Source: Zizania palustris
Taxonomy: Eukaryota; Streptophyta; Magnoliopsida; Poales; Poaceae
NCBI GenBank assembly: GCA_019279435.1
Contig: JAAALK010000289.1
Span: forward strand, 28,698,603 to 28,762,602
DNA: 64,000 nt
Direction: 5' to 3'
The translations under genes were made by a program, and so were the position numbers. The notes beneath the pieces are model-generated. The model was not told the DNA's origin. It did no database searches and worked only from the letters and a program-made list of their open reading frames with translations. This document shows, one piece after another, positions 55,355 to 64,000 of this stretch (position 1 is its first letter; the number at the start of each line of letters is the position of its first letter).

Positions 55355-56159
55355 GCCTAGCCTTTGGATTGACAAGAAGGCTATGCTCGATGATACTCTG
55401 GTCAACCCCGATGATGTCTTCGTCAGTCCAGGCAAAGATGTTCAAATTTTCCTTGACTACTTCTTCCAAAGAAGCAGCTATCTCCGGAGATAGCCCCTTG
55501 CCAAACTTAATTGGGTATTCTTTTCTATCCTTCAGAATTATCTTCGTGACGACACCACCTTCCAGGCTTGGCTTGAGGGAAAGGCCCTTCGAGGAGTTTG
55601 AAGACTTTGGAACCTCCTCCGTGTGCTCCGACACACTGTGCACTTGCCGAGGGTCCAATGGCTGACCGTGGCCATACTCCATTCTTTGGGCTACAACATG
55701 GTCTCCTGAGATAGTGAGAACTCCACCTTGCGTGGGCATCTTGAGACATAAGTAGTTGTGATGTGCTATGGCCCCGAACTGGTTCAACATCCCCCGTCTT
55801 AAAATCGCATTATAGGCATATGGGGCGTCGACGATGTCGAAGATCACCTCTTTCACCTTGGCTAAGGGCCCCTCTCCGAAGGCAACCTCGAGGCCTATCC
55901 GGCCGAGGGCATCGAGAGGCGGACCTGCAAAACCTTGGAGTGGGCGGGCCGCCGGAAGTAAATGCCTCCAAGGAATGCACATCTGATCGTAGGCTTGGAC
56001 AAAAAGTATATTTGCGGAGCTCCCGCCGTAAACTAGGATCCTTCGAACTTCAACCCCAGCTATATCCGTTGAAATGACCAAGGGGTCAGCATGGGGGAAA
56101 TTTAGCCCCGCGGCATCATTGGTAGTAAAGTAAATAGGTACATGGGACCACTCGGGCAT
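55355..56159 (-). pseudogene. Element E protease and RT start
   Basis: An open minus-strand frame aligns with the protease and start of RT of A (MPEWSHVPIYFTTNDAAG to NPKARPV). The active-site aspartate codon is TAC (plus-strand 56028-56030), giving LVYGGSSAN against LIDGGSSAD in A, so the enzyme would be dead even if expressed. The frame is cut by the C insertion. Confidence 0.88.
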
Positions 56160-57700
56160 TCCCTCCGCGTTATTCGAGGTCCCAATGTGTCCTACTTCGC
56201 GGAATTATTCTCGCCGCTGCCTTTTGACATGTTCTCGAGGGTCCCCCCTCTGGAGATGGGCAAGACCACTCGCTTGCCTCAATCTTGGGGATCTTCCTAC
56301 TTCGGTGGTGGCATAATATTGGCCACCGGTAGCTGCATGGGTGCTTCGGGGATGCCGGCTCGGACCACGGTTTGCACGGACTCCGAACGTGCCACTGGAA
56401 GGGCTCGATCCAAAGTACCTCGCCCTGTACTTCATCCCAGGTATTCACCCCGAAGGGTTAATACTGCCTTACAATCATTCGTGTCATGGCTTCTATTCTC
56501 GCCATGCACACAGCAGAAAAAGCTCTAGCACCTACCAGCTATTCTTTCTTGGGGCTTCGGAGCTCCAACCTTGAAGCCTTGCACCTGCTGAAAGTTGGCA
56601 AGTGTCTTCGGTGCAGAGGGTGCAATATTCAACACCTCCGAGCGAAAGTGCTTCTTTCCCCACCTATGATCGTTGAAACAATTGTCCTGAGGGGTTTGCA
56701 GAGAGGTTAGGACTTCGAGCTCCGTCTTCACTTGTCGAAGGGCTGGTGCGGGTGCTGCAGTTCTTCGGAGACAGCCTTCCTCTGCCTTGGCATACTGTTC
56801 GAAGTATGCCATCAACTGTGCCACGGATGACACCGGTTTCTAATGAAGCTTGCTGAGGAGATCTGGGTTCAACACCCCTTCGCGTGTGGCATCGACTACC
56901 GAAGAGGTAGACAAGCCCTTGATCTGCGATTTGGTGTGGGCAAAGCACGTGAAATATTCCCGAAGCATCTCCCCTGCTTGCTGCTTCACCTAAAATAAAC
57001 TCCCCGTCAACATTGGGGCCACAAATGTACCTTGGAAGTTTCTTACAAACTTGCTCTTCAACTGCTCCCAAGACTTGATCGATCCTGGCTTTAGAGACCA
57101 GAACCATCAGAGAGCTACACCTTCGAGAGTGAGGGGGAAACACTTCGCCATAGTGTTATGCACCCCTCCGCTAGCTTCTATCGCTAGAGCATACGAGAGA
57201 GCGAATTCTCCGGGGTCAGACCCACCAGAATACTTGTGCAACTTCGAGGCTTTGAACCTGGGATCGAAGGGCACCTTCTGCAGGTCCGAATGCAACGGAG
57301 ACTCATCATCGAAGGATGCGTTCTCGGCCTCCTTTTGGACTTGGACAACTTTGGGAAGGTTGCCAGCACCACCGTCTTGAGGCCCTTCTGGAGCATGGGT
57401 GGAAGCTTGAGAGCGGAGTCGATCGGTGGCATCTTGCCTCCACCTTTCCACTTCCCCCTGAAGTCGTGCTACTTGAGTAGCCTCGTCCTCAGGAAGGTCT
57501 TCGTCTCCTTCGGAGGGGAGCTTCGGGTCTCGGGAACTGGCGTAGTCGGTTTGGAGCACCGTGGGAGCAGCTCGAGGGCCTTTGGGTGCTCAATGTCCGG
57601 TAGCCCCTTCAAGGGTTACCGGGATAACTGAAGGTCCTACTCCGTTGGTCCGAGGGGACCTTCGGGGAGGATCCGAGGCTAGGCTCCTCTTGAGAGGCAT
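56160..57700 (-). pseudogene. Element E gag
   Basis: The ATG at 57700 (MPLKRS) opens a gag that aligns with A: the SSRDP segment, a WRQDATDRL helix, PFDPRFKASKLHKY, then ALAIEASGGVHNTMAKCFPL. The capsid core and a zinc-like motif with CCVHGENRSH follow. Stops include TGA at 57590-57592 and others near 57107, 56990, 56835 and 56520. The E sequence supplies the residues that A and G have lost near the gag frameshift of A. Confidence 0.82.
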
Positions 57701-57884
57701 AGCTAATGAAGATGAGGTCCGAAGACTGAGGGCTTCGATTGGTTTGGGAAGGCGAGGAAAGGCCTTCGAACTGCACTAGGAAGCCCCTTACTGAAGGGTG
57801 CACGGAATCCTGAGACTCCAAAGCTCCCTACACAAGTGCTCTTCGAAGTACCGTCAGCAGTAGAGACCTAGCTTTTAGAACTAG

Positions 57885-57906
57885 GGTCCCCATGGACGAC
57901 GCCAAC
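57885..57906 (-). other. Primer binding site of element E (diverged)
   Basis: The minus strand reads GTTGGCGTCGTCCATGGGGA next to the 5' LTR. It differs at a few positions from the A site, as expected for an old copy. Confidence 0.6.
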
Positions 57907-58400
57907 TGTTGGCGTAAAAGATTACGCTAACAGGTTCTCTAAGATTAAGAACTAACAAACAATGAATTTGTGTTGAGAACTATCTCAAGCCTCCGAATTG
58001 GATAATAGCTTAAGTAGTCCGAAATTGTGTATTGAATAGCTGAGTATTCGATGCCCATTATAGGGTAAGAAGGAGGGTGTTTACAGGCAAAAAGTCTAAG
58101 GAAAAGACCTATTTACCCCTCAATTACAATCGACATAGTGGAAACTATTCGGTACCCCGAATTGGGTTAAAATAGTAAAATCTACCCAGATAAGGAAGAT
58201 AAGGCAAACATCTTATCAGTCTTTCTGTTTTCCACCGAAGCTTCATAGCCTATGGAGGGTACCGTCGAGTCCTCGAGTCGAAGCATCCTCCGGCATAGAA
58301 ACTTCGTCACCTCCGGAAATGAACTCAAGCTTTGATGCTAGTAAGCCATCTTTGACTGTTGATTTCTAAAGTACTGAGGATGAAGTATTTTCTCCCAACA
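57907..58400 (-). repeat. 5' LTR of element E (494 bp)
   Basis: On the minus strand it starts TGTTGGGAGAAAATACTTC and ends TTTTACGCCAACA. The position of the TATA box (58078-58085) reads TGTAAACA on the minus strand, whereas the 3' LTR keeps TATAAATA. Confidence 0.92.
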
Positions 58401-58405
58401 ACATC

Positions 58406-60310
58406 CATTTGGAAAAGTTTGAAACCATGGGATGACACAAAAGCAAGAAGATTCCTAATGGCTTCTAGACGAGCAACAAGAGCAAAGGTCTCTCCAAAAT
58501 CTATCCTCTCGAACTAAGAAAAACCTTGAGTCACAAGTCTAGCCTTGTTTCTCACAACAGACTCATCCTCCCCCTATTTATTTTTACAAATCCATTTAGT
58601 TCCTATGATGTGAACATTGGGAGGTGGTTCTACAAGGACCTAGACTTAGTTTCTCTCAAAATTTTCAAGCTCTTCATGCATGAAATTGATCCAACTTGAA
58701 TCGGATAAAATTAACATCTAATGGCTCAAAAGAAACACCAAATGTAGAATCAGTAAAATGAGCATGAGATCGAGATACCTTTTATTTAGCTCACCGATAA
58801 TCTGATCAGGAGGATTTTGTCACTGAATGTGGCAAGGGGCCTCTTGCCGAGATGAAATCTACCCATCAACTCTTGCTGGAGAATGCTCGATGTTGGCCGA
58901 AGTTGATGCAGGATCCAACCCTGACGAAGCAGGATCCAACCCTGACGAAGGTGTAGCTAACTAAAGAAGAGGGACATCCTCATGTTCTGATGGTTCTTCC
59001 TCAATGAAGATGCTTTCATCCATCTCTCGCTCACTTGCATGCTCAAAAGATGGACTATCACATGGAGATGTTTCATCAAAAGTCACATCAAATGACTCGA
59101 TGATAGTGTTAGTATCAATATTGAAAACACGATATGAATGTCCATGAGGAGAATAGCCCAAAAAGTTGCCATCAGAAGATCATAACTCAAATTTATAAAG
59201 ATTACCGTGTTTTAGGATGAAGCACTGACATCCAAACACCCTTAAGTGAGAAACCTTGTCTTCCTCCCAAAACGCACGTCATAAGATGTTAATTTCAAAA
59301 TTGAGCATACCAAAATCATGTTGGAGATGTAACAAATAGTGTTCATGGCCTCGGCCCAAAACCTTCTAGAAGTCCTATGCTCATCGAGCATCGTCCTAGC
59401 CATCTCCACCAGAGTGAAATTCTTTCTCTCAACAATTATATTATGTTGAGGAACACTCGGAGCAGAATATTGATATTCTAAGCCATTCTCAAGGAAAAAT
59501 TCATCAAAGAGACTATTTTTGAACTCGGTCCCATTATCACTTCTAATTTCTTTAAATGCACCAAGGATTTCCTCAAACAACCTCAAAGCTAAGCTCTGAA
59601 AGTGTGAAAACACTTCATCCTTACTTGCAAGAAAGAAGACCCAAGAATAGCGAGAGTAATTATACACCATGATAAGGACATACCATTTTCCTCCTACTGA
59701 ACTAACTCTAAATAGACCAACAGTGTCCATATGAAGAAGTTCTCCAAGTTGTTCAGTCATCACTAGATTGACTGGTGAATGAGAGGCGACCACCATATTT
59801 TCATATCGACAAGGAGCACAAACAAGGTTATTCTCAAACTTGAGCTTGGGCAATCCTTTGATCAAGCCTAGAGCACTGAAATAAGTGAGCAAATCAAAGC
59901 TCATGTGCCCTAGTCTCCTATGACACATCTAGAGCTCAGAAGTAGGTTGAGCAATTAAACAATGAGAAGATCGAAGAGACTTAGAAAAATCAGCTCTAAA
60001 TACTCTAAATACTCTCCCTATTCTAGAAATCTTACCAACTAAAGCACTAGATGCATCAAGAACTTATAAGACCTCATCAAGAAGCTAAGTTAAAGACAAG
60101 AGATTGTATCCTAGATGATCTACTCAAGAAACATCGAGTGAAGTTTTCATTGATTTTTACCATTCCTTACTTTTCACTCTTCCTCTTCGATTGTTCCCGA
60201 ACATGATGTACTCATGTCACATCGTCGGGGTGAGGCTAGAGAATAATGATGATTTTCCGGTCATGTGGCGCTAACAATTGGAATCAATGATCTACTTGTT
60301 CTCCAGGCCT
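58406..60310 (-). pseudogene. Element F protease, integrase and RT start
   Basis: The minus-strand pieces align with D pol: a decayed protease start (IIDSN, CRHMTGK) near 60270, the integrase zinc domain (CHRRLGHMSF, CAPC), and a core frame 59928-59242 keeping LLHMDTVG, RSDNGTEF and IIVERKN. A linker with GYSPHGHSYRVFN and the RT start up to FKLFQMDV at the E insertion follow. Frameshifts and stops lie between these blocks. Cysteine- and glycine-rich motifs are less conserved than in D, as expected for an older copy. Confidence 0.83.
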
Positions 60311-60321
60311 CCGCCAGCCAC

Positions 60322-61817
60322 CTACATTACATGAAACAATCTCGAGTGCTTAGTACTAAGGTAAGTGAAAAACTTCATAGGAATCCAGCACTGAGAAACT
60401 CGAGGAGCGGAGGTAAAAGTAGTAGAATGCATATAGGGGCGACAAACATGATGAATCGCAGGTGATCTCCCAAAATGTCGAGACTCAAAACCTCTTACAC
60501 GAGATGTAGAACCATATAAGTCATGGCAAGATCTATGCTGGGTATAGCCTCTAAAATGAAAATTGGGAGCATAAAAAAATCGAGACTGAGAGTGAAAAAT
60601 GGGCTCATTTATAATAGCAGGGAGATGATATATGTCCCATGTACTCAACTCCTAAGAATGTTTCTCATCTTTTATGCGATGAAAACAAAAGTTCACCAAA
60701 TGACCATTTCTCTGACAATAGGATCAATGAAAAATTTTCTTAGGGGCTTGAGCATTGGTTACTTGATCACTCCTCTTATACTCTCTTAGGTTTGGCTAAG
60801 TAGCTCTCTTTGGTGGAGGAGAAGGTCTTTCCTTGATAGGCTGAGAAGATTTCTATGCTTTAGGTGAAGTGTCTAGCTTGACTTTTTTCTTTCTCAAGTG
60901 TAGTGGATGGAGTGAACACAGTTTTTCCCTTCCTCTCTGGTGTAGTTATCTCAAAACCCAACACTAAAGGAAAGTCAACCTTGTCAGCACACATCTTGGT
61001 CTTGACCAAGAGAAAATCCATTTTTCTCTTCCCCTTAGAACTTTCTTCAACCATAAAGAGAAGATACTCATTTTCAGACATGAGTTTTTGAGCTTGCCCT
61101 CTAAGAAAGCTAAGTTTGTCGTGAAAGATAGTACATGTGGTACATTCTGGCTGTACATCATTAGAACTCCCAACACTCTCCAATCTAGACTCTAATTCTT
61201 TGATATACTTGTCTTTTAATTCAATATTTTCAAAAAGCAAAGGACAGTTTAAACAAACATAAAAAAGAGATAATCTAGACTACTCCTCAATGAGCTTCTT
61301 CTCAACATTATCAAGCCGATCGATGGCTTGAGCGTGCATAGAATGCAACTCAGCAAGCTCACTCATGAAAATTTAACAAGACTCATAGTCAGCTTCATCC
61401 ATCTTAGATCTAATCATGGCAAGTTTAGTTGATACATACTCATATCTAGGTCTAAGTTACTTCAACTCATGAATAGATTTCATAAGTAGAATATCATGGC
61501 TAACTAAAGCATCATTCAAGGTATCTACCTTAATAGAAAGTTGATCATAAGATTGAGCTACCTTAGTGGAGTCAGGCTCGATGTCCTTGTCATTGTCATC
61601 GTTCATCCTCATCAGAGCTTGACTCCTCATTCGACGATGTGCCGATGTCACTAAGGGCTGCCGTGAAAACCCTAGAAGCTAATTTGGTCACCTTCTTGGC
61701 CATCTTACCGCGGTTCTTTTTGTAAAAGGGTTTCTTGTCTCTCTTTTGGTGTTTGTTGTGATTACTCTCTTCTCTCCTTTTGATTTTAGGACACTCAACC
61801 TTAAAATGAGAAGACAC
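60322..61817 (-). pseudogene. Element F gag, C-terminal two thirds
   Basis: It starts inside the first zinc knuckle, where the CACTA element cuts it (HFKVECP). It runs without a break through KMAKKV into the SSNEESSSDED acidic stretch, then coiled-coil pieces (LKDKYIKELESRLESVG, LMSENEYLLFMVEES) and the arginine-rich end. It closes at TAG 60322-60324, the position homologous to the amber codon of D. Its continuity at KMAKKV is what exposes the frame break of D at 30806. Confidence 0.82.
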
Positions 61818-61863
61818 CACTAGAAATCCTTTGATCTATGACAATTTGAGAATGACGGTTTAT

Positions 61864-62064
61864 AGTTTGGTCATAGAATAAGGTACATTAATGATGATTC
61901 TACTTTGTTCATCATAGATATTGTATGTGGACGTCAGCCCCTTCGTATAACTATGACGAAGTAAAAATATTTGTCATGTAAATTAATAGAGATTCGTCAT
62001 AGAAGTGAAACTATATTGTTTCACTATTCAGATCCCACATGTCACACAATGCTCTTCGTCATAA
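61864..62064. repeat. Subterminal repeats of the CACTA element
   Basis: Copies of TCGTCATAG or a one-mismatch form occur at about 61868 (TGGTCATAGA), 61908 (TTCATCATAGA), 61993 (TTCGTCATAGA) and 62054 (TTCGTCATAAA). An inverted copy, CTATGACGAAGT, is at 61951. Such repeats bind the transposase in characterised CACTA elements. Confidence 0.65.
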
Positions 62065-62872
62065 AAGTTGGCTTTATAAAATGTGTGTGGTCTATGAATT
62101 GAACCCAACACCTACTATTTATGAACTAAATTGGCTTACCATTGGACTAAAAGAATAGACGTGCTTTAAATGGGAACATTTTTTTCTTAATGGATCTTTC
62201 ATCCTACATAACAAAACTTCCTTGAAACATTTTTAGTTTTTTTATCATATCATCTATGTATCATCTAATAACACCATAAAAAGTCTCATGTTTTTCAAAC
62301 TTCATTTGATTTTTTAGAATAAAAAATCCATTGAGCTCTATGTTTCCCATCATGTGTTGCAACCTATATTTTCCAAAAAAAATAAAATTTCGTGGATAAG
62401 AAGTAAAAATAGACTTAAAAACATGAATATGATTTTTCTATAAATTTTGGTTTGTAATTTCAGACACTTCCAGTTCAAATTTTACCTAATTTAATTTAAT
62501 TTTTAGAAATATATTTAATAAATTAAAATAGTAAACTGACCCAGAGAAACCAACTTGTCTAAAAGCTGCAACTTTTTTCTAGACAAACTAGAAAATCTGT
62601 GAAAATTGCTCATACCTCAACTTTGATAGTTTCTCGATCCAAACTTTACAAAAATTGCTCATGTCATTCTTATAAATTCATAAAAAAAATCTAGCAAAAA
62701 GATTGATGCATTTTGGGCCTAAATACAACTACCTTGCACAATATAGTACATATTAGCCCCACCCATTTACATCGGTGATCTCAAAACCCTTGCTCCCCAT
62801 GGACAAATCTGACTCGTCCATCTATCCGCATCAGTCAATCTGTACCATTGGGATAATCACCATTCCCCTACA

Positions 62873-62878
62873 TATAAG
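62873..62878 (+). promoter_or_regulatory. Candidate TATA box of the eL33-like gene
   Basis: TATAAG in CTACATATAAGCC lies 105 bp upstream of the ATG, followed by a pyrimidine-rich leader typical of plant ribosomal protein genes. Its presence suggests that the promoter was copied with the gene. Confidence 0.4.
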
Positions 62879-62977
62879 CCACATTCATCTCCCACCGCCT
62901 CATTGAAGCCCCCGCAACCTCCGAGCTCTCATCACCGGCGACAGAAGGAAGAAAGGAAACCAGCGGTGAGGCCAACC

Positions 62978-63540
62978 ATGGTGAAGGGATGCACGGGGCA
63001 ACACATCAAGCTCTACCTATGGGGCACCATCGTTGGATACAAGAGGTGTGTGGAGTGTGGATGGATCATCTCCCTTGCTCTGGATCTATGCATTTTTCAC
63101 AATAGTTTTTGGTGTGCTAATGGAGGTGATGGCAAAGCTAATCTTGTGTTGTGGTTGAGTGCAGATCAAAGTCAAACCAATATGGGAATATGCCGCTTGT
63201 GCATATCAAGGTCATTAACACCAAGGAGGAGGTGTCGTGGTACGCCGAGAAGCGCATGTCGTATGTGTAAAGGCCAATACAAAGAACAGAGGCACCCTCT
63301 ACTGCTGCATTTGGGGGAAGGTCACCCATCCTCATGGCAACTCCATCGTCATTCATGCCAAGTTCAAGTCCAACCTCCCGACAGAATTCATGGTGAGTGA
63401 AACAGCGTCCATGGACCATGGCGTGATGTGTTTGCTGGTTGGTGTATTGTGCTCATCTCATGCTATCATCTTGTTTCGTATAGGGGCGCAAGGTTAGGGT
63501 GTTCATGTACCCTAGCACCCTAGCCACATCTAAGATGAGA
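62978..63540 (+). pseudogene. RPL35A: Captured 60S ribosomal protein eL33 (RPL35a) gene, frameshifted
   Basis: Exon 1 (62978-63045) encodes MVKGCTGQHIKLYLWGTIVG, the conserved start of eukaryotic eL33. A GT-AG intron (63046-63164) follows. Exon 2 (63165-63392) encodes RSKSNQYGNMPLVHIKVINT and, after the break, CIWGKVTHPHGN and AKFKSNLP. A second intron runs 63393-63483, and exon 3 opens with GRKVRVFMYPS. One base is missing at about 63268-63270, creating TAA after MSYV, and the usual stop right after MYPS is lost. Several normally invariant residues are changed. Introns, leader and TATA are retained, so it was copied as DNA and not from mRNA. Lying inside a CACTA element it is probably a captured host gene. 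A functional protein is unlikely. Confidence 0.8.
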
Positions 63541-64000
63541 AAAATTACTATTATTTTCTTATCTCATTGTGCTACATCTATCTTACGATATCTATTTTGT
63601 GATAATACTGATAAGATTAGCTACATGGTTTACTTGCATAGAATTTGAGTAATTTGGCCATGTAGGGTTCCTAAATCACGACGTGCTCATACTGCCATAG
63701 ATTTATTGGTTATGTAATATACCAGTTTCTATCTTCATGTTCCACTGACAAGTTAAATGTGAATTACTGATTTTTTTTGTAGACACAAGGGGCATCATCT
63801 TACAATATCATAATCTAGGCACTTTCAATGGTACATACCATGGTTTTTGCATGCTTGTTTAATTTTTAGTCTATAACATGATGGTCTTGGCATGCGCTGA
63901 GATGCAAAGAAGTGATGTTGTTGGAGCATTTGATATATACAAAAGAGCATCTACCCAGTAAAGTTATCCTTTTCTGCTACTAATTCATTAATTAATTTAT
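63541..64000. other. AT-rich sequence to window end, no gene seen
   Basis: No coding segment, LTR or terminal repeat recognised. Presumably more CACTA interior or captured 3' flank of the ribosomal protein gene. Confidence 0.4.

Larger units (their letters stand above)
39048..58400 (-). mobile_element. Tat-lineage Gypsy element E, split by C
   Basis: A minus-strand element flanked by the target duplication ACATC (39043-39047, 58401-58405), with 494-bp LTRs at 57907-58400 (5') and 39048-39541 (3'). Without the 9.4-kb insertion C it is about 9.9 kb. Order: PBS, gag, protease, RT, RNase H, archaeal-type RNase H, integrase, then a 3' region carrying a long antisense gene on the plus strand. By eye the LTRs differ at about 30 positions (about 6%). 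Gag and pol contain many stops, the protease active-site aspartate is replaced, and the 5' LTR TATA box is mutated. It is sister to A. Confidence 0.93.
25421..61817 (-). mobile_element. Old Sirevirus-like Copia element F, host for D and E
   Basis: The minus-strand pieces, read right to left, are: gag (61817-60322), protease/integrase/RT start (60310-58406), RT middle (39042-38612), RNase H (27800-27291), a 3' region and 3' LTR (26217 leftward into the gap). The pieces are separated by E (39048-58400) and D (27806-38606). At both junctions the target duplications match and the F protein resumes at the next residue: QMDV then KSAF across E, and DVKP then PTP across D. F is a relative of D: similar gag, pol, LTR start and PPTs. 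It is heavily mutated with internal deletions. On the right the CACTA element cuts it. Confidence 0.88.
61818..64000. mobile_element. CACTA (En/Spm-type) transposon, left end; runs off window
   Basis: The F gag homology stops at 61817 and is followed by CACTAGAAATCC, a CACTA-type terminus. The next 250 bases carry short subterminal words in both orientations (TTCGTCATAG, CTATGACGAA), as is usual for these elements. The 3-bp duplication would be CAC (61815-61817). The right end and any transposase lie outside the window. The interior includes an AT-rich spacer (62070-62760) in which I see nothing and a captured ribosomal protein gene. Confidence 0.7.

Noticed and set aside
62903..63400. A single 165-codon protein reading through the eL33-like exon 1 and intron
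   Set aside because: It reads through an evident intron in a mixed frame. The eL33 exon structure with GT-AG borders explains the sequence better.
1..64000. CRISPR arrays, bacterial operons, rRNA or tRNA genes
   Set aside because: None seen. The only tRNA-related sequences are primer binding sites, and the only regular short repeats are the 61-bp minisatellite and LTR duplications.

Overview
This window is repeat-dense nuclear DNA from a flowering plant. A grass is the best guess: the LTRs are GC-rich, there is a CACTA element, and the chromodomain Gypsy elements carry an extra ORF upstream of gag, a layout known from the rice RIRE3/RIRE8 type. The species cannot be named from the sequence. 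No ordinary intact host gene is present. The only host-derived gene is a three-exon, frameshifted copy of ribosomal protein eL33 (RPL35a) inside a CACTA transposon at the right edge. About 1 kb (24421-25420) is an assembly gap.

Layout. 1-1497: partial minus-strand Copia (Sirevirus-like) LTR, called H, inserted in a minus-strand Tat-Gypsy fragment G (1498-2261). 2262-3177: decayed plus-strand Copia RT. 3178-5025: non-coding repeat with two related element heads. 5026-24420: Tat-Gypsy element A (plus), whose pol is split by chromodomain Gypsy element B (minus, 9653-21893, target duplication CTGCA). Element A runs into the gap. From the gap to 61817 there is one old minus-strand Sirevirus-like Copia, F. 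It is split by D, a very young plus-strand Sirevirus (27806-38606, target duplication GTATT), and by E, a minus-strand Tat-Gypsy (39048-58400, target duplication ACATC). E is itself split by C, a non-autonomous Tekay-like element with 3.5 kb LTRs (45912-55349, target duplication TACTG). F is cut in gag by the CACTA element starting at 61818.

How it fits together. Removing each insertion plus one copy of its target duplication restores the host reading frame: A across B at the RNase H/integrase linker, and E across C inside RT. By-eye LTR divergence gives relative ages: D about one difference in 1952 bp, B about 2%, C about 4%, E about 6%. This agrees with the nesting. B could in principle have supplied pol for C-type elements, because C keeps only the upstream ORF and gag, but B is now broken. 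D is the only element that might be transcriptionally competent. Even so, its gag has a one-base break relative to F, and an amber codon separates gag from pol.

Most worth a second look: an intron-containing, TATA-preceded antisense gene in the 3' part of E; the gag/pol frame structure of D; the gag-only element C and the conserved upstream ORF it shares with B; the captured eL33 gene; and the heavy enrichment of TTCGAA palindromes across unrelated families.
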